Shown here piece by piece: positions 9,568 to 18,504 of a DNA stretch of 64,000 bases. The stretch covers positions 124,001-188,000 of the forward strand of contig CAYWKU010000003.1 in the NCBI GenBank assembly GCA_964459325.1, read 5' to 3'. Positions within the stretch are counted from its first letter, which is position 1. The number at the start of each line of letters is the position of its first letter. The stretch is from CAYWKU01 sp964459325 (GTDB lineage: Bacteria > RBG-13-61-14 > CAYWKU01). The translations under genes and the position numbers were made by a program. Below the pieces are notes generated by a model, which searched no databases, was not told where the DNA came from, and worked only from the letters and a program-made list of their open reading frames with translations.

Positions 9568-11151
9568 ATGATATCTAAGTACCTGTACGACTGGATATTA
9601 AGTATAGTCATCTTCCTGCCGCTGGCCGGCGGGGTGGTGGCGCTGTTCCTGCCGAAGGGCAAGGACAAATTCGTGCGCCACTTCGGGGTGGCTGTTTCTG
9701 TGGTGACGTTTCTGGCGAGCCTGCTGATTTTCAAGTGGTTCAAGATAAACGCCGAATTCCAGATGGGGCAGGCGTACGAGTGGATACCCAATTACGGCGT
9801 AAATTATCATGTTGCGGTTGACGGGATTAGCTTGTTCCTGGTTCTCCTGACAACTTTCCTGACCTTTATTGTCCTTCTTGCTTCATACTCCGGGGTGAAG
9901 GAGAAAGTAAAGCAATACGTTTTCTTCATGTTAATGCTCGAGACGGGTATGCTGGGCACGTTCCTGTCGCTGAACCTTTTCCTGTTTTACGTGTTTTGGG
10001 AAATAATGCTTATTCCCATGTATTTCCTTATAGGCGTTTGGGGGGGCGAACGCCGGATATACGCGGCCGTCAAGTTCTTCATCTACACGGTTATCGGCAG
10101 CCTGTTGATGCTGGTCGCGATTATTGCGTTCGTGTGGAGTTTCAGCACCCAACCTGACGGCTATATAACGTTCGAGTATGTGCCGCTTTTGGGCACTGAG
10201 CTTGCGCTGGTGCCGCAGTTGTTGATGTTCGGGGCTTTTGCTCTGGCGTTTGCCATCAAGGTGCCGATGTTCCCGTTCCACACGTGGCTTCCGGACGCGC
10301 ACGTGGAGGCACCTACCGGAGGCAGCGTTATTCTGGCGGGAGTGCTGCTGAAAATGGGCACCTACGGCTTTCTGCGGTTCGCCATTCCGTTTTTCCCGGA
10401 CGCTGTGCTCAAGCTGGTGCCGGTGATGATGGTGCTGGCGGCCATCGGCATCATTTACGGCGCCCTGGTGAGTATGGTGCAGCCGGATTTGAAGAAGCTG
10501 GTGGCTTACAGCTCGGTGAGCCACCTCGGTTTTGTGATGCTGGGCATGTTCGCTTTGACCAGCATCGGTGTTCAGGGCAGCGTTTTGCAGATGGTGAACC
10601 ACGGGTTGAGCACCGGGGCGCTGTTTTTGCTGGTGGGGGTGATTTACGAAAGGAGGCATACGCGGCTGATTGCCGATTTCGGAGGATTGAGCAAGGTAAT
10701 GCCCGTGTACGGTTCGATGTTCATGATTATAATGCTGAGCTCCGTGGGGTTACCCGGTCTTAACGGTTTCGTGGGCGAGTTTCTGATATTGATGGGAACA
10801 TTCACCTCTCAGGTTCATCCCGCAATGAAGGCGTTTGCCGTGATATCGGCGCTCGGGGTGATATTTGCCGCGGTATACCTGCTGTGGATGTTCCAGAGGG
10901 TCATGTTCGGGCCGGTTAAACACGAGGAGAACAAGCACTTGAAGGACTTGTCGCTTCGCGAAGCGGTGATGTTCCTGCTGATACTTATTTTCGTGTTCTG
11001 GATAGGTATTTATCCTAAAACGTTCACCAGCCGGATGGAGCCGGCGGTGAACAGGGTGGTGCAGCACGTGGTTCCGGAGGATATGAGGTCGGCCAAGGTA
11101 TCCCTTCCCGTGGGGGATGAAGAAGCCCGGCACGAGGAGGTTGACCGATGA
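9568..11151 (+). CDS. nuoM: NADH-quinone oxidoreductase subunit M
   Basis: Antiporter-like membrane subunit, 527 aa, about 14 hydrophobic segments. The family block KVPMFPFHTWLPDAHVEAPTGGSVILAGVLLKMGTYG is near residue 230. The conserved glutamate helix (FFMLMLETGMLG, FWEIMLIPMY) is also visible. It starts after an AGGGAGAAAGAG-type ribosome binding site 12 bp beyond nuoL. It ends overlapping nuoN by 4 bp (ATGA). Confidence 0.96.
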   Translation: MISKYLYDWILSIVIFLPLAGGVVALFLPKGKDKFVRHFGVAVSVVTFLASLLIFKWFKINAEFQMGQAYEWIPNYGVNYHVAVDGISLFLVLLTTFLTFIVLLASYSGVKEKVKQYVFFMLMLETGMLGTFLSLNLFLFYVFWEIMLIPMYFLIGVWGGERRIYAAVKFFIYTVIGSLLMLVAIIAFVWSFSTQPDGYITFEYVPLLGTELALVPQLLMFGAFALAFAIKVPMFPFHTWLPDAHVEAPTGGSVILAGVLLKMGTYGFLRFAIPFFPDAVLKLVPVMMVLAAIGIIYGALVSMVQPDLKKLVAYSSVSHLGFVMLGMFALTSIGVQGSVLQMVNHGLSTGALFLLVGVIYERRHTRLIADFGGLSKVMPVYGSMFMIIMLSSVGLPGLNGFVGEFLILMGTFTSQVHPAMKAFAVISALGVIFAAVYLLWMFQRVMFGPVKHEENKHLKDLSLREAVMFLLILIFVFWIGIYPKTFTSRMEPAVNRVVQHVVPEDMRSAKVSLPVGDEEARHEEVDR

Positions 11152-12617
11152 ACCTGGCATTTAAAGATTTCGGCGCCATCCTTCCTCTGGGGGTGATTTG
11201 CGCGGCGGCGCTAATCATATTGATACTTGACCTGTTTCTTGATGAAAAGAGGAAGTATTTAAACGGTCTATTGGCGATGCTGGCATTTATCGGAGTGCTG
11301 GTGTCCATATATATAATGCGGGACTACGCGGTTGAGGCTTTCAACGGCTTCTACCTTATGGATAACTTTTCCAACTTCTTCAATATACTTTTCTGCCTGA
11401 TAGGCGGAGTAACGGTTCTGTTAAGCTTCAATTACCTGAAGCTCGAGGGAATAAACCGTGGCGAGTATTATGTGCTGCTGTTGATATCGACGGCCGGGAT
11501 GATGTTACTCGCGGGCGCCGGGAACCTGATGATGGTGTTTCTGGGGCTTGAGACGATGAGCATTCCGGTGTACGTGCTGGTAGGTTTTCGTAAAAAACGC
11601 TCGGAAAGCGTAGAGGCGTCATTTAAGTATTTCATTGTGGGCGCTTTCGCTTCCGCGTTTCTGTTGTACGGTATTGCCCTGGTTTACGGGGCCACCGGCA
11701 CCCTGGACCTGGCCGAGATAATGAAAGCGACGCCTTCTTCCAAGCCCCTTTACATGTTCGGTGTCGGTCTGATAATAGTGGGGATGGGATTTAAGGTAAG
11801 CGCGGTGCCCTTCCACATGTGGACGCCGGACGCTTACCAGGGGGCGCCCACTCCCATCACGGGCTATATGGCGGCGGGGGTGAAGGCCGCCGGGTTTGCG
11901 GCACTCATCCGGCTGTTTTACGTCACCTTCTCCAGCGACATGCTGTTTGAAGACTGGAGCAATATACTCTGGGGAATTGCCGTGGCCACCATGACGCTCG
12001 GTAACATCGTGGCGCTTACTCAGAGCAATTTGAAAAGAATGCTCGCTTATTCGAGCATCGCCCATGCGGGATACCTCCTGGCGGCTCTCTCCACGGGTAC
12101 CGAGGAAGCAGCGGGGAGCATACTCTATTACCTCATCGCTTACGCTCTTATGAACCTCGGCGCTTTCGGCTGCATTGTCTTGAGCGCATGGAAGGGTCAC
12201 GAGGGCGACGAGTTGAAGGATTTCCGGGGTATGGGTTGGGAAAAGCCGGTAATGGGAGTGGTGCTGAGCGTTTTCATGTTCAGCCTGGCCGGAATTCCAC
12301 CCACCGCGGGTTTCGTGGGCAAGTTCTTCGTGTTCAGCTCTATTATAAAGGCCAAGTTCTACTGGCTTGCGGTAATCGGTATTTTGAACAGTATCGTTGC
12401 GGTTTATTACTACCTGCGGGTGGTGCTGGTTATGTACATGCAGCCCCGCGAGGTGGAAATTCATCCGGATGACCGGAGCATATTCGCCAGAGGCCCCTTC
12501 GTGGCGGGCTCGTTGGTTGCTTCCGCCGTTCTTACCCTGGTGGTCGGGTTGTGGCCGTATTACTTCTACATTACCGCGATTAATTCCGTGAGGTACGTTC
12601 TGCCTCTTATGCCATAA
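11148..12617 (+). CDS. nuoN: NADH-quinone oxidoreductase subunit N
   Basis: Last antiporter-like subunit of complex I, 489 aa, about 14 hydrophobic segments. The block FKVSAVPFHMWTPDAYQGAPTPITGYMAAGVKAAGF near residue 215 identifies it. Its start overlaps the nuoM stop. It ends the operon: a strong intrinsic terminator lies 35 bp beyond the stop. Confidence 0.96.
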   Translation: MNLAFKDFGAILPLGVICAAALIILILDLFLDEKRKYLNGLLAMLAFIGVLVSIYIMRDYAVEAFNGFYLMDNFSNFFNILFCLIGGVTVLLSFNYLKLEGINRGEYYVLLLISTAGMMLLAGAGNLMMVFLGLETMSIPVYVLVGFRKKRSESVEASFKYFIVGAFASAFLLYGIALVYGATGTLDLAEIMKATPSSKPLYMFGVGLIIVGMGFKVSAVPFHMWTPDAYQGAPTPITGYMAAGVKAAGFAALIRLFYVTFSSDMLFEDWSNILWGIAVATMTLGNIVALTQSNLKRMLAYSSIAHAGYLLAALSTGTEEAAGSILYYLIAYALMNLGAFGCIVLSAWKGHEGDELKDFRGMGWEKPVMGVVLSVFMFSLAGIPPTAGFVGKFFVFSSIIKAKFYWLAVIGILNSIVAVYYYLRVVLVMYMQPREVEIHPDDRSIFARGPFVAGSLVASAVLTLVVGLWPYYFYITAINSVRYVLPLMP

Positions 12618-12651
12618 TTTCTAAAGAAGCATCAAGAGAAGCAAATAAAAT

Positions 12652-12687
12652 CCCGGGAGGCGTTTCGCTTCCCGGGTTTTGTTTTTT
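12652..12687 (+). terminator. Intrinsic terminator of the nuo operon
   Basis: A 9-bp GC-rich stem (arms 12652-12660 and 12668-12676, one G-U pair, 7-nt loop) is followed by TTTTGTTTTTT. It lies between the end of nuoN and the convergent efp gene. Confidence 0.92.
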
Positions 12688-12710
12688 AATCGGCTTGTTA
12701 CGGTTTGATG

Positions 12711-13280
12711 CTAGGTTCCGGCAGCCCTTTCCACGTAAGAATAATCTTCCGTATCGACCTTGATAACGTCGCCGACGTTGATGAACTCCGGGCCTTTTAC
12801 TACCAGGCCGGTTTCCAATGTAAGAGGCTTGTTATTGCTGGCAACGGTTGCTCCCTTGAAGGCGGGTTCGCACTCGGTTACTTGAAGCTCGACGGTTTTG
12901 GGGAGATTTATTCCTATCGGTTGGCCTTCGTGGAAATAGAGGGTTATCTCCTGGTTTTCTTTAAGCAATTGGGCCGCTTCTCCGACCAGTTCCTCGTCCA
13001 ATGTAACCTGCTCATACGTTTCCCGGTCCATGAATACGAAGTGGTTTCCGTCCCGGTAAAGGAACTCGAAGGGCCGGGTTTCCAGCGAGGCCTTTTCCAC
13101 CTTGTCGCCGGGGCGGAAGCGGTAATCGATTATGGAGCCGGTTTTGAGGCTTTTCAGCTTTGTCTGCATGAGGGCGTTTCCCTTTCCGGGAGTTATGTGC
13201 TGGTAATCGTGAACCCGGTATAGCTCGCCGTCGAGTTTCAGGAGCATTCCCTTCCGTATTCTTGTGGCCACTATTTCCAT
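12711..13280 (-). CDS. efp: Translation elongation factor P
   Basis: EF-P relieves ribosome stalling at proline stretches. The three-domain, 189-aa protein starts MEIVATRIRKGM. The loop that receives the post-translational modification reads TPGKGNA, with Lys33 at the tip (equivalent to E. coli Lys34). The start is the ATG at 13280, preceded by GGAGGTGA; the frame runs further upstream but without family similarity. It is convergent with nuoN and 29 bp downstream of the YchF-like gene. No modification enzyme (EpmA, EarP) is in this window. Confidence 0.95.
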   Translation of the reverse strand: MEIVATRIRKGMLLKLDGELYRVHDYQHITPGKGNALMQTKLKSLKTGSIIDYRFRPGDKVEKASLETRPFEFLYRDGNHFVFMDRETYEQVTLDEELVGEAAQLLKENQEITLYFHEGQPIGINLPKTVELQVTECEPAFKGATVASNNKPLTLETGLVVKGPEFINVGDVIKVDTEDYSYVERAAGT

Positions 13281-13309
13281 GTGTAAATCACCTCCGAGTA
13301 GATTTCGGT

Positions 13310-14368
13310 TCACACGTTGAACCTGAAGAAGATAACATCTCCGTCCCGGACGATATAATCCTTTCCCTCGAGTCTCATTTTTCCGGACTGTTTGGCGGCG
13401 GTTTCGCCACCGCACTCGATGAAATCTTCGTAGTATATTACTTCCGCCCTGATGAAGCCGCGTTTCATGTCGGAATGGACTTTCCCGGCGGCCTCTATCG
13501 CTGGAGTGCCCCGGGGTACGTTCCATGCGTGCGCCTCGCGGGAGGAGCCGGCGACGGTGAAGAAACTGACCAGGTCGAGGGCGGCGAAGGTTTCGCGGAG
13601 GAACACGTCCAACGCGGTTCCTTTCAATCCCATTTCGCGGGCGTAAATATCCCGCTCCTCCGGCTCCATCTGCTCGATTTCCATCTGCAGCTTCGCGGGC
13701 ATGGACATATATCGTAAATTTCGCTTCTCAGCGAACTCCTTCAAGCTCCCGGGTTCCGGTTCGTTCAACTTGTCTTCGCTGATGTTGCGTATAAGCAGTG
13801 CGTTTTTCCGGCTTAGAAACGAATATGACGAAACCGCTTTTTCCTCTTCCTTGTTTAAATCAAGCGTTCTCAGGGGCATTTCGTTCTCCAGGTGCTTGCG
13901 GCATTTTTCGAGGGTATCCCGTTCAAGGCCCTTTGCGTTTTCCTTTTTCATGCGTTCGAGTTTTTCTTCAACGATTACCATGTCGGACAGGGCCAGCTCG
14001 TTCTCCAGCTCTCCCGCGTCTTCCAGCGGGTCCGGGCCTCTTCCCGATGGACTTACGTATTCGTCGAAATCGGCGATTATGATGGCGAAAGCGTCCTCCG
14101 CCTGCATCATGTTCAAGAGCTTCGGCTCGATGCCGCGTTTGTTGTCGGATTCGGACACCGGTCCCGCCACGTCTGAGAAGGTTATCTCGGGGGGCACCGT
14201 TTTTTTTGCCTCCGCCAGCCCGGCAACTTTTTCCAGCCTCGGGTCGGGCGCCTTAACCGCCGCAACGTGCGATTTGCGCGCCCCGCCCACTTGGGCCCCG
14301 GCGCCGGTAAGGGCGTTAAAGAGCGTAGTTTTTCCGCTGCCCGCCGGCCCTATTATTCCAACCTTCAT
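13310..14368 (-). CDS. Divergent YchF/OLA1-like P-loop ATPase with TGS domain
   Basis: The C-terminal half is clearly YchF: SFFTVAG, IRAEVIYYEDFIECGGE, LEGKDYIVRDGDVIFFRFNV. The N-terminal GTPase domain is unusual. Its P-loop reads GPAGSGKTT where YchF normally has G(L/F)PNVGKST, the switch region is VAGP rather than DIAGL, and the G4 region NISE is kept in its usual place after RKNALLIR. Length (352 aa) is close to the usual 360. A divergent paralogue of the standard ribosome-associated YchF is likely, so I do not assign the symbol. No strong ribosome binding site is visible. Confidence 0.8.
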   Translation of the reverse strand: MKVGIIGPAGSGKTTLFNALTGAGAQVGGARKSHVAAVKAPDPRLEKVAGLAEAKKTVPPEITFSDVAGPVSESDNKRGIEPKLLNMMQAEDAFAIIIADFDEYVSPSGRGPDPLEDAGELENELALSDMVIVEEKLERMKKENAKGLERDTLEKCRKHLENEMPLRTLDLNKEEEKAVSSYSFLSRKNALLIRNISEDKLNEPEPGSLKEFAEKRNLRYMSMPAKLQMEIEQMEPEERDIYAREMGLKGTALDVFLRETFAALDLVSFFTVAGSSREAHAWNVPRGTPAIEAAGKVHSDMKRGFIRAEVIYYEDFIECGGETAAKQSGKMRLEGKDYIVRDGDVIFFRFNV

Positions 14369-14452
14369 TTTTGATTAATTTTGCACAAGATAATGAGCTA
14401 ACGTACTTTGAAGTGTTGATCATCTCATTTCTTTTGATACTTGGTAATCGAT

Positions 14453-15418
14453 TTAATCTTTAAGATTTATAGGTATCTCGATAAGCATTGACTTATCGTA
14501 TTCAACATCGCTTACACGTAAGTTGTAGGTTTCTAGTAATTTTAGAAAACCATGTTGGAGTCGGTTTTGAGAAAAAGTTGATAATTCCTCAATATTTTGA
14601 CTAACAAAGGATTCCACTGATTCAACAGTGACTTTTCCTGGAATTGTTGCTTCGACATTTTGAGGAGCTCCTTCTAATCTTCTATTCGGTACTAGAAGGA
14701 ATGCTCGAAGACCTTCATTCAAGTTTTCCTGACATTTTTCGTATACGCGAGACATTGGAGAGATGGTTACGTGAAATACAGTATCTTCTATTAAAAAATC
14801 TCCATGTTTACCTTTCTGATCATCAGATGTGCTGAATGATTCGTTTCTAATCTCAACATTTGGGAACCGAAGCCGGAGCTTTGCACCTACAAGATACTGT
14901 GCGACAGGACCCTCCTTGCCTGAATGAGCAGCAACATCCAATATGTCTCTTATCAATTGCCAAGTTGTTCTAGACGAATCATAAGAGAATTTTAGACGCT
15001 GACGACCATGAAAATCCTTTACTTTCTCCACTAAATAAGACTGGCAATCCTCTAAAATTTCATTTCGCTCATTAATTGGAAGATCGCCGGTCTTTGTTTT
15101 ATCTAATGTATCAAGAAGTTTTACGATATCACCCCGTAGTCCTCTATTTGTTCTCCCACCTTCGCTAACAAAAGGTCTGGTTTCACCAAATTCTTCCAGT
15201 ATGGTTTTTACGGCGCCGCCACTAGTGCCTTTTATTTGTGTTCCCCCCTTCGAAGTATGCGCATCTATATCAAGATTAAAATTTGTTTTTAGGCGTTCAA
15301 GGACAACTAATGCTCCCGCCACGGTGCCTTTGGCAGGGCCACCACTGCCGGAATAAACAGGTAAATTTTGGTACCAATTTTCGAAATCTTTTAATGTCTT
15401 TTTCTTTATTTTTTTCAT
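14453..15418 (-). CDS. DUF4928-type protein, candidate restriction endonuclease
   Basis: A 321-aa soluble protein resembling the DUF4928 family, found next to C5-cytosine methyltransferase genes. The N-terminus is basic (MKKIKKKTLKDFENWY). Residues about 45-115 are rich in Gly and Thr (SGSGGPAKGTVAGALVVLE). The C-terminal half holds a GKHGDFLIEDTVFHVTISP segment that could be a degenerate nuclease core. It lies 13 bp downstream of the methyltransferase fusion on the same strand and shares its low GC, so the two look like a restriction-modification pair. The endonuclease role is inference from context; I see no unambiguous catalytic motif. Confidence 0.65.
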   Translation of the reverse strand: MKKIKKKTLKDFENWYQNLPVYSGSGGPAKGTVAGALVVLERLKTNFNLDIDAHTSKGGTQIKGTSGGAVKTILEEFGETRPFVSEGGRTNRGLRGDIVKLLDTLDKTKTGDLPINERNEILEDCQSYLVEKVKDFHGRQRLKFSYDSSRTTWQLIRDILDVAAHSGKEGPVAQYLVGAKLRLRFPNVEIRNESFSTSDDQKGKHGDFLIEDTVFHVTISPMSRVYEKCQENLNEGLRAFLLVPNRRLEGAPQNVEATIPGKVTVESVESFVSQNIEELSTFSQNRLQHGFLKLLETYNLRVSDVEYDKSMLIEIPINLKD

Positions 15419-15431
15419 TATGTTGAAAATT

Positions 15432-17087
15432 TTATACCCTCTGAAGGAGTTCTCCTCTAATCAATTCATTTACAACAGGATTAAAGTAATGCTTTGCTAT
15501 CCATTCTATAACCGGCACACATACTGCGTCGCCAAACCCGAAAAGGCTTTGGTTTAAAGGCATTTCAGTCTTATAGTTGTTTGCGCCCATTAAACGAGCA
15601 CACTCTTTTGGCGTTAATAAACGGACATGATACTCCCCACCACCTGCTTTGAAAAGAATCTGCCTGGCGCTTCCTCCCCTGGGAGTTCTTAAACAACCTG
15701 CAATTCCGTCAATTCTTAGCTCGGCCATTGATTTTCCATTTCTCATTCGTCTGAAAATAGTTCCATATGACCATCTAGGACCTTGTATCATCTGTTCGGC
15801 GATTTTCCTGTGAGGATCGCTCATTTGATTTAAAAGATATTCCGCCCTTTCAACGCTCCACCATTCATCTGAATTATGGGGGATATCATCAAGTATGTCC
15901 GCCAACTTTGTCGTTGGGCGCGGTGGCGCAGGAATACTGCGGATAGCCCACCGAACCTCAGGGTGCGCATATATGAACTGAGTAAGCATTTTAGGCCTAA
16001 GAGGATGGATTTCGTAGACATGTGATGTTGTCTTGTGAATATATCTATCGCTTCTTATGCCGACAACGAATAATCTTGGCCTGCTTTGAGGAACAAAATT
16101 CACTGCATTTATTAAGAAAGCATCAACAAGATACCCTAATTCATTAAGCGTTTTTAGGGCAAGGCTAAAATCTTTTCCTTTCTGGGAGGTCAGAAAACCC
16201 GTAACATTCTCCAGTAAAATAATTGGGGGTCTTCGTTCTTGCATTTCATTAATAAGTTTTATAAAGCCCCACAGGGCCGATGACTGTTTTCCGACCAGTC
16301 CTGAGCGGCTCCCTGCCAGTGAAAGATCGTTGCATGGGAATGAAGCGGTAGCCAAGGTTATATTTGGAATTTGACTGGCCTCTAATTTGTGAATATCCAT
16401 TAATAAATAATGTCCATCCGCATCTTTGAAGTTACTTTTGTACATTTTGTATTTATCGGGATCAATATCGTTTGCAAACTTTATTGACCAGCCTTGCTTT
16501 TCGAGAGCTAACCTCATTAAGCCGATGCCGGCGAAAAAGTCAGCAAAACTCTTCTCCGGAAGCAATGATGCGTTCATTTTTTTTTCTGATTTATGCCTTC
16601 CGTTAATTGCGCTAAGCACCAACCCTAAGCAACTCTCCAAATCCTCGTAAATATCGCTTTCCCAAAAACGTATCACCTTCCAGCCTTCTTCCAGTAAACT
16701 ATTAACATTCTTGCAGTCACGCTCTATGTTCCCGCGAATCTTCTTAGACCAATAGTTTTTTGATTTTGATTTTTTGAATTGATCTTCCAGGCTGGTTAAG
16801 CCCCTTTTTCTCCATTGATTTCCGTGCCAAAAATCTCCATCAATAAAGATAGCAACTCTTTTCGAAGTTATTGCAATATCCGGTTTTCCGGCAATATCTT
16901 TGGGAGCAACGCGATATCGAATTCCTTTCTTCCATAAAGCTTTTCTCAGTATGACTTCAGGTGCTGTATTTTCGGAACGGACTTTCCTCATGCGCTCGGA
17001 AGTCTTGTCCTCTTCGCTGGATGAAACTATGGAATTATACTCACTCATTGATTTGTGCTCATTATATTCTTTCGCTCCGAAATCCAA
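15432..17087 (-). CDS. Vsr-like endonuclease fused to DNA (cytosine-5) methyltransferase
   Basis: Two enzymes in one 551-aa chain. Residues about 28-165 form a Vsr-type mismatch endonuclease: TSERMRKVRSENTAPE, ALWKKGIRYRV, GKPDIAI, FIDGDFWHG and FWESDI. Residues about 178-540 form a C5-methyltransferase: FADFFAGIGL (motif I), SFPC with catalytic Cys252 (motif IV), ENVTGF (motif VI), QSRPRLFVVG (motif VIII) and FGDAV (motif X). Vsr repairs T:G mismatches left by deamination of the methylated base, so the fusion joins the mutagenic and corrective activities. The longest start is TTG at 17087; an ATG at 17048 (MSEYN) is an equally plausible start. Base composition is much more AT-rich than the neighbours, indicating transfer. 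Confidence 0.9.
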   Translation of the reverse strand: MDFGAKEYNEHKSMSEYNSIVSSSEEDKTSERMRKVRSENTAPEVILRKALWKKGIRYRVAPKDIAGKPDIAITSKRVAIFIDGDFWHGNQWRKRGLTSLEDQFKKSKSKNYWSKKIRGNIERDCKNVNSLLEEGWKVIRFWESDIYEDLESCLGLVLSAINGRHKSEKKMNASLLPEKSFADFFAGIGLMRLALEKQGWSIKFANDIDPDKYKMYKSNFKDADGHYLLMDIHKLEASQIPNITLATASFPCNDLSLAGSRSGLVGKQSSALWGFIKLINEMQERRPPIILLENVTGFLTSQKGKDFSLALKTLNELGYLVDAFLINAVNFVPQSRPRLFVVGIRSDRYIHKTTSHVYEIHPLRPKMLTQFIYAHPEVRWAIRSIPAPPRPTTKLADILDDIPHNSDEWWSVERAEYLLNQMSDPHRKIAEQMIQGPRWSYGTIFRRMRNGKSMAELRIDGIAGCLRTPRGGSARQILFKAGGGEYHVRLLTPKECARLMGANNYKTEMPLNQSLFGFGDAVCVPVIEWIAKHYFNPVVNELIRGELLQRV

Positions 17088-17188
17088 CTTGTCTTATATT
17101 AACTTAATATGCGACTTGTATCAATTCTTTTTTTAGGACGCAAATCCACTTGAAGAAAGGCTACCTTAAGTTCTAAAATGAGGGTAAC

Positions 17189-17584
17189 ATGCTGAAAAGC
17201 CTGATGATAGTAGGTGGAGTGCTGGTGGCGATGGCCACAGGCATGGGAACGCTGGAGATATTGCTTTACAGGGTACGCCATCGCTACGAGGGGGACATCT
17301 TCCGCTACACCGCCAGGCGGTTGAAAAGAAGGCTGATTTCGGCGCTGATACTGGCGATTATCGGTATGATGATACTGGTGGGGGCGCTGCATTCCGAAAT
17401 GTTCGCCGACCCGCGGGTGTTGAATTTCTTCATATTCAGCAGTTTCGTTCTCGTGGTCGGATTCGCCGTCTGCGCCATACTGGACGTGGTGGAAACGTAC
17501 AAGGGCATCCGGAGCCGTTACTCAAACATATTACGGCGTCAAATGGAATCCCGCAGGCCGCCGGGGCGGGGAAAATCCGATTGA
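17189..17584 (+). CDS. Small integral membrane protein of unknown function
   Basis: 131 aa with three hydrophobic segments at about residues 5-25, 50-70 and 80-100, separated by basic loops (RHRYEGDIFRYTARRLKRR), and a basic C-terminus. I do not recognise a family. It begins after GAGGGTAAC about 100 bp beyond the divergent methyltransferase gene, and base composition returns to that of the chromosome here. It converges with the next gene, leaving only 3 bp. Confidence 0.65.
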   Translation: MLKSLMIVGGVLVAMATGMGTLEILLYRVRHRYEGDIFRYTARRLKRRLISALILAIIGMMILVGALHSEMFADPRVLNFFIFSSFVLVVGFAVCAILDVVETYKGIRSRYSNILRRQMESRRPPGRGKSD

Positions 17585-17587
17585 CTT

Positions 17588-18466
17588 TTACATACCTTTC
17601 ATAAGCGAGTATTCAAACTCGAATATCACTCCCGCGAAGGCGTCCTTTTCGTGATACTTATCCTCCAGGTAGCCACCGACTGCGCACATTAGCAGGGGAT
17701 TTTCCATGAATGCCAGCTTCTTTCCCATCATCCACACGAGCACCCCGTCAAGCTGGTGGCGCTCGGTATGAGTGGAATCGACGCGGAAGTAGGAATAGCG
17801 CGAGCCCGCGATAACCCTTTTCCGGTCGCTTTTTTTCCATACTTCCGCCCCGACGATGGTGGAGTTGAGGAAGAAGTAGTCGTCCGTTTTCATCAGGGTG
17901 TCGTTAACCGGCTCGTAGAAATAACCTTTCTTGTCGATGTCGTACCACTCGAAGCTGGTATTGTTGAGGAGGATGAAGCGCTTGTACTGGGCCTGGAGGG
18001 TGGGCTTGATTTTGTAGATATGCCCGTATTCCCATACGGCTTCGTCATCTTCTTGTCTTTCTTCCAGGACGCTTTCGGAGTAATCCGCATCTTTGCTGGA
18101 GAAAGGCATAAGCGCGGTGAATTCGCCGAAGAAAGTTTTGTATAGGTATTCCATCCGCAACCTGAACACCGCGATGGGCTCGATTTCAATAAAGGCCCCC
18201 GCCTCATTGGTTGCGGGGCTGATGGAGTCCACGAGGCCGGCGCCGACGTGGTTGTTTTGAAACAGTATGGAATCCGAATCGGAGTAGTAATATCGGTAGT
18301 GCATCTCCACGGTTTCTCCGAAGCCGGGCGGGGTATAGCGTGCGCCGAAGCTGCTTTTCAGGTACAAATGCGAATACTTGCCCGTATTTTCCGCACGAGC
18401 GATTCCGCTCAACAAAATCGGCGCCGTCACGGTTACGAAAACCGCAGCGAGGCATTTTTTCGACAT
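17588..18466 (-). CDS. Exported protein of unknown function, probable outer-membrane beta-barrel
   Basis: 292 aa. A signal peptide ends at AxA (ILLSGIARA). The mature part alternates aromatic and polar residues in short strands, for example VEMHYRYYYSDSD and IAGSRYSYFRVD, and ends in a strand-like FEFEYSLMKGM. This is typical of an outer-membrane barrel, although the last residue is not Phe. The ATG at 18466 is chosen because AAGGAGGG sits 7 bp upstream; a TTG two codons earlier would leave no spacing. I recognise no specific family. Confidence 0.62.
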   Translation of the reverse strand: MSKKCLAAVFVTVTAPILLSGIARAENTGKYSHLYLKSSFGARYTPPGFGETVEMHYRYYYSDSDSILFQNNHVGAGLVDSISPATNEAGAFIEIEPIAVFRLRMEYLYKTFFGEFTALMPFSSKDADYSESVLEERQEDDEAVWEYGHIYKIKPTLQAQYKRFILLNNTSFEWYDIDKKGYFYEPVNDTLMKTDDYFFLNSTIVGAEVWKKSDRKRVIAGSRYSYFRVDSTHTERHQLDGVLVWMMGKKLAFMENPLLMCAVGGYLEDKYHEKDAFAGVIFEFEYSLMKGM

Positions 18467-18504
18467 TTTCAACCCTCCTTTAATTTCCCAATTGCAAAAC
18501 GAAT

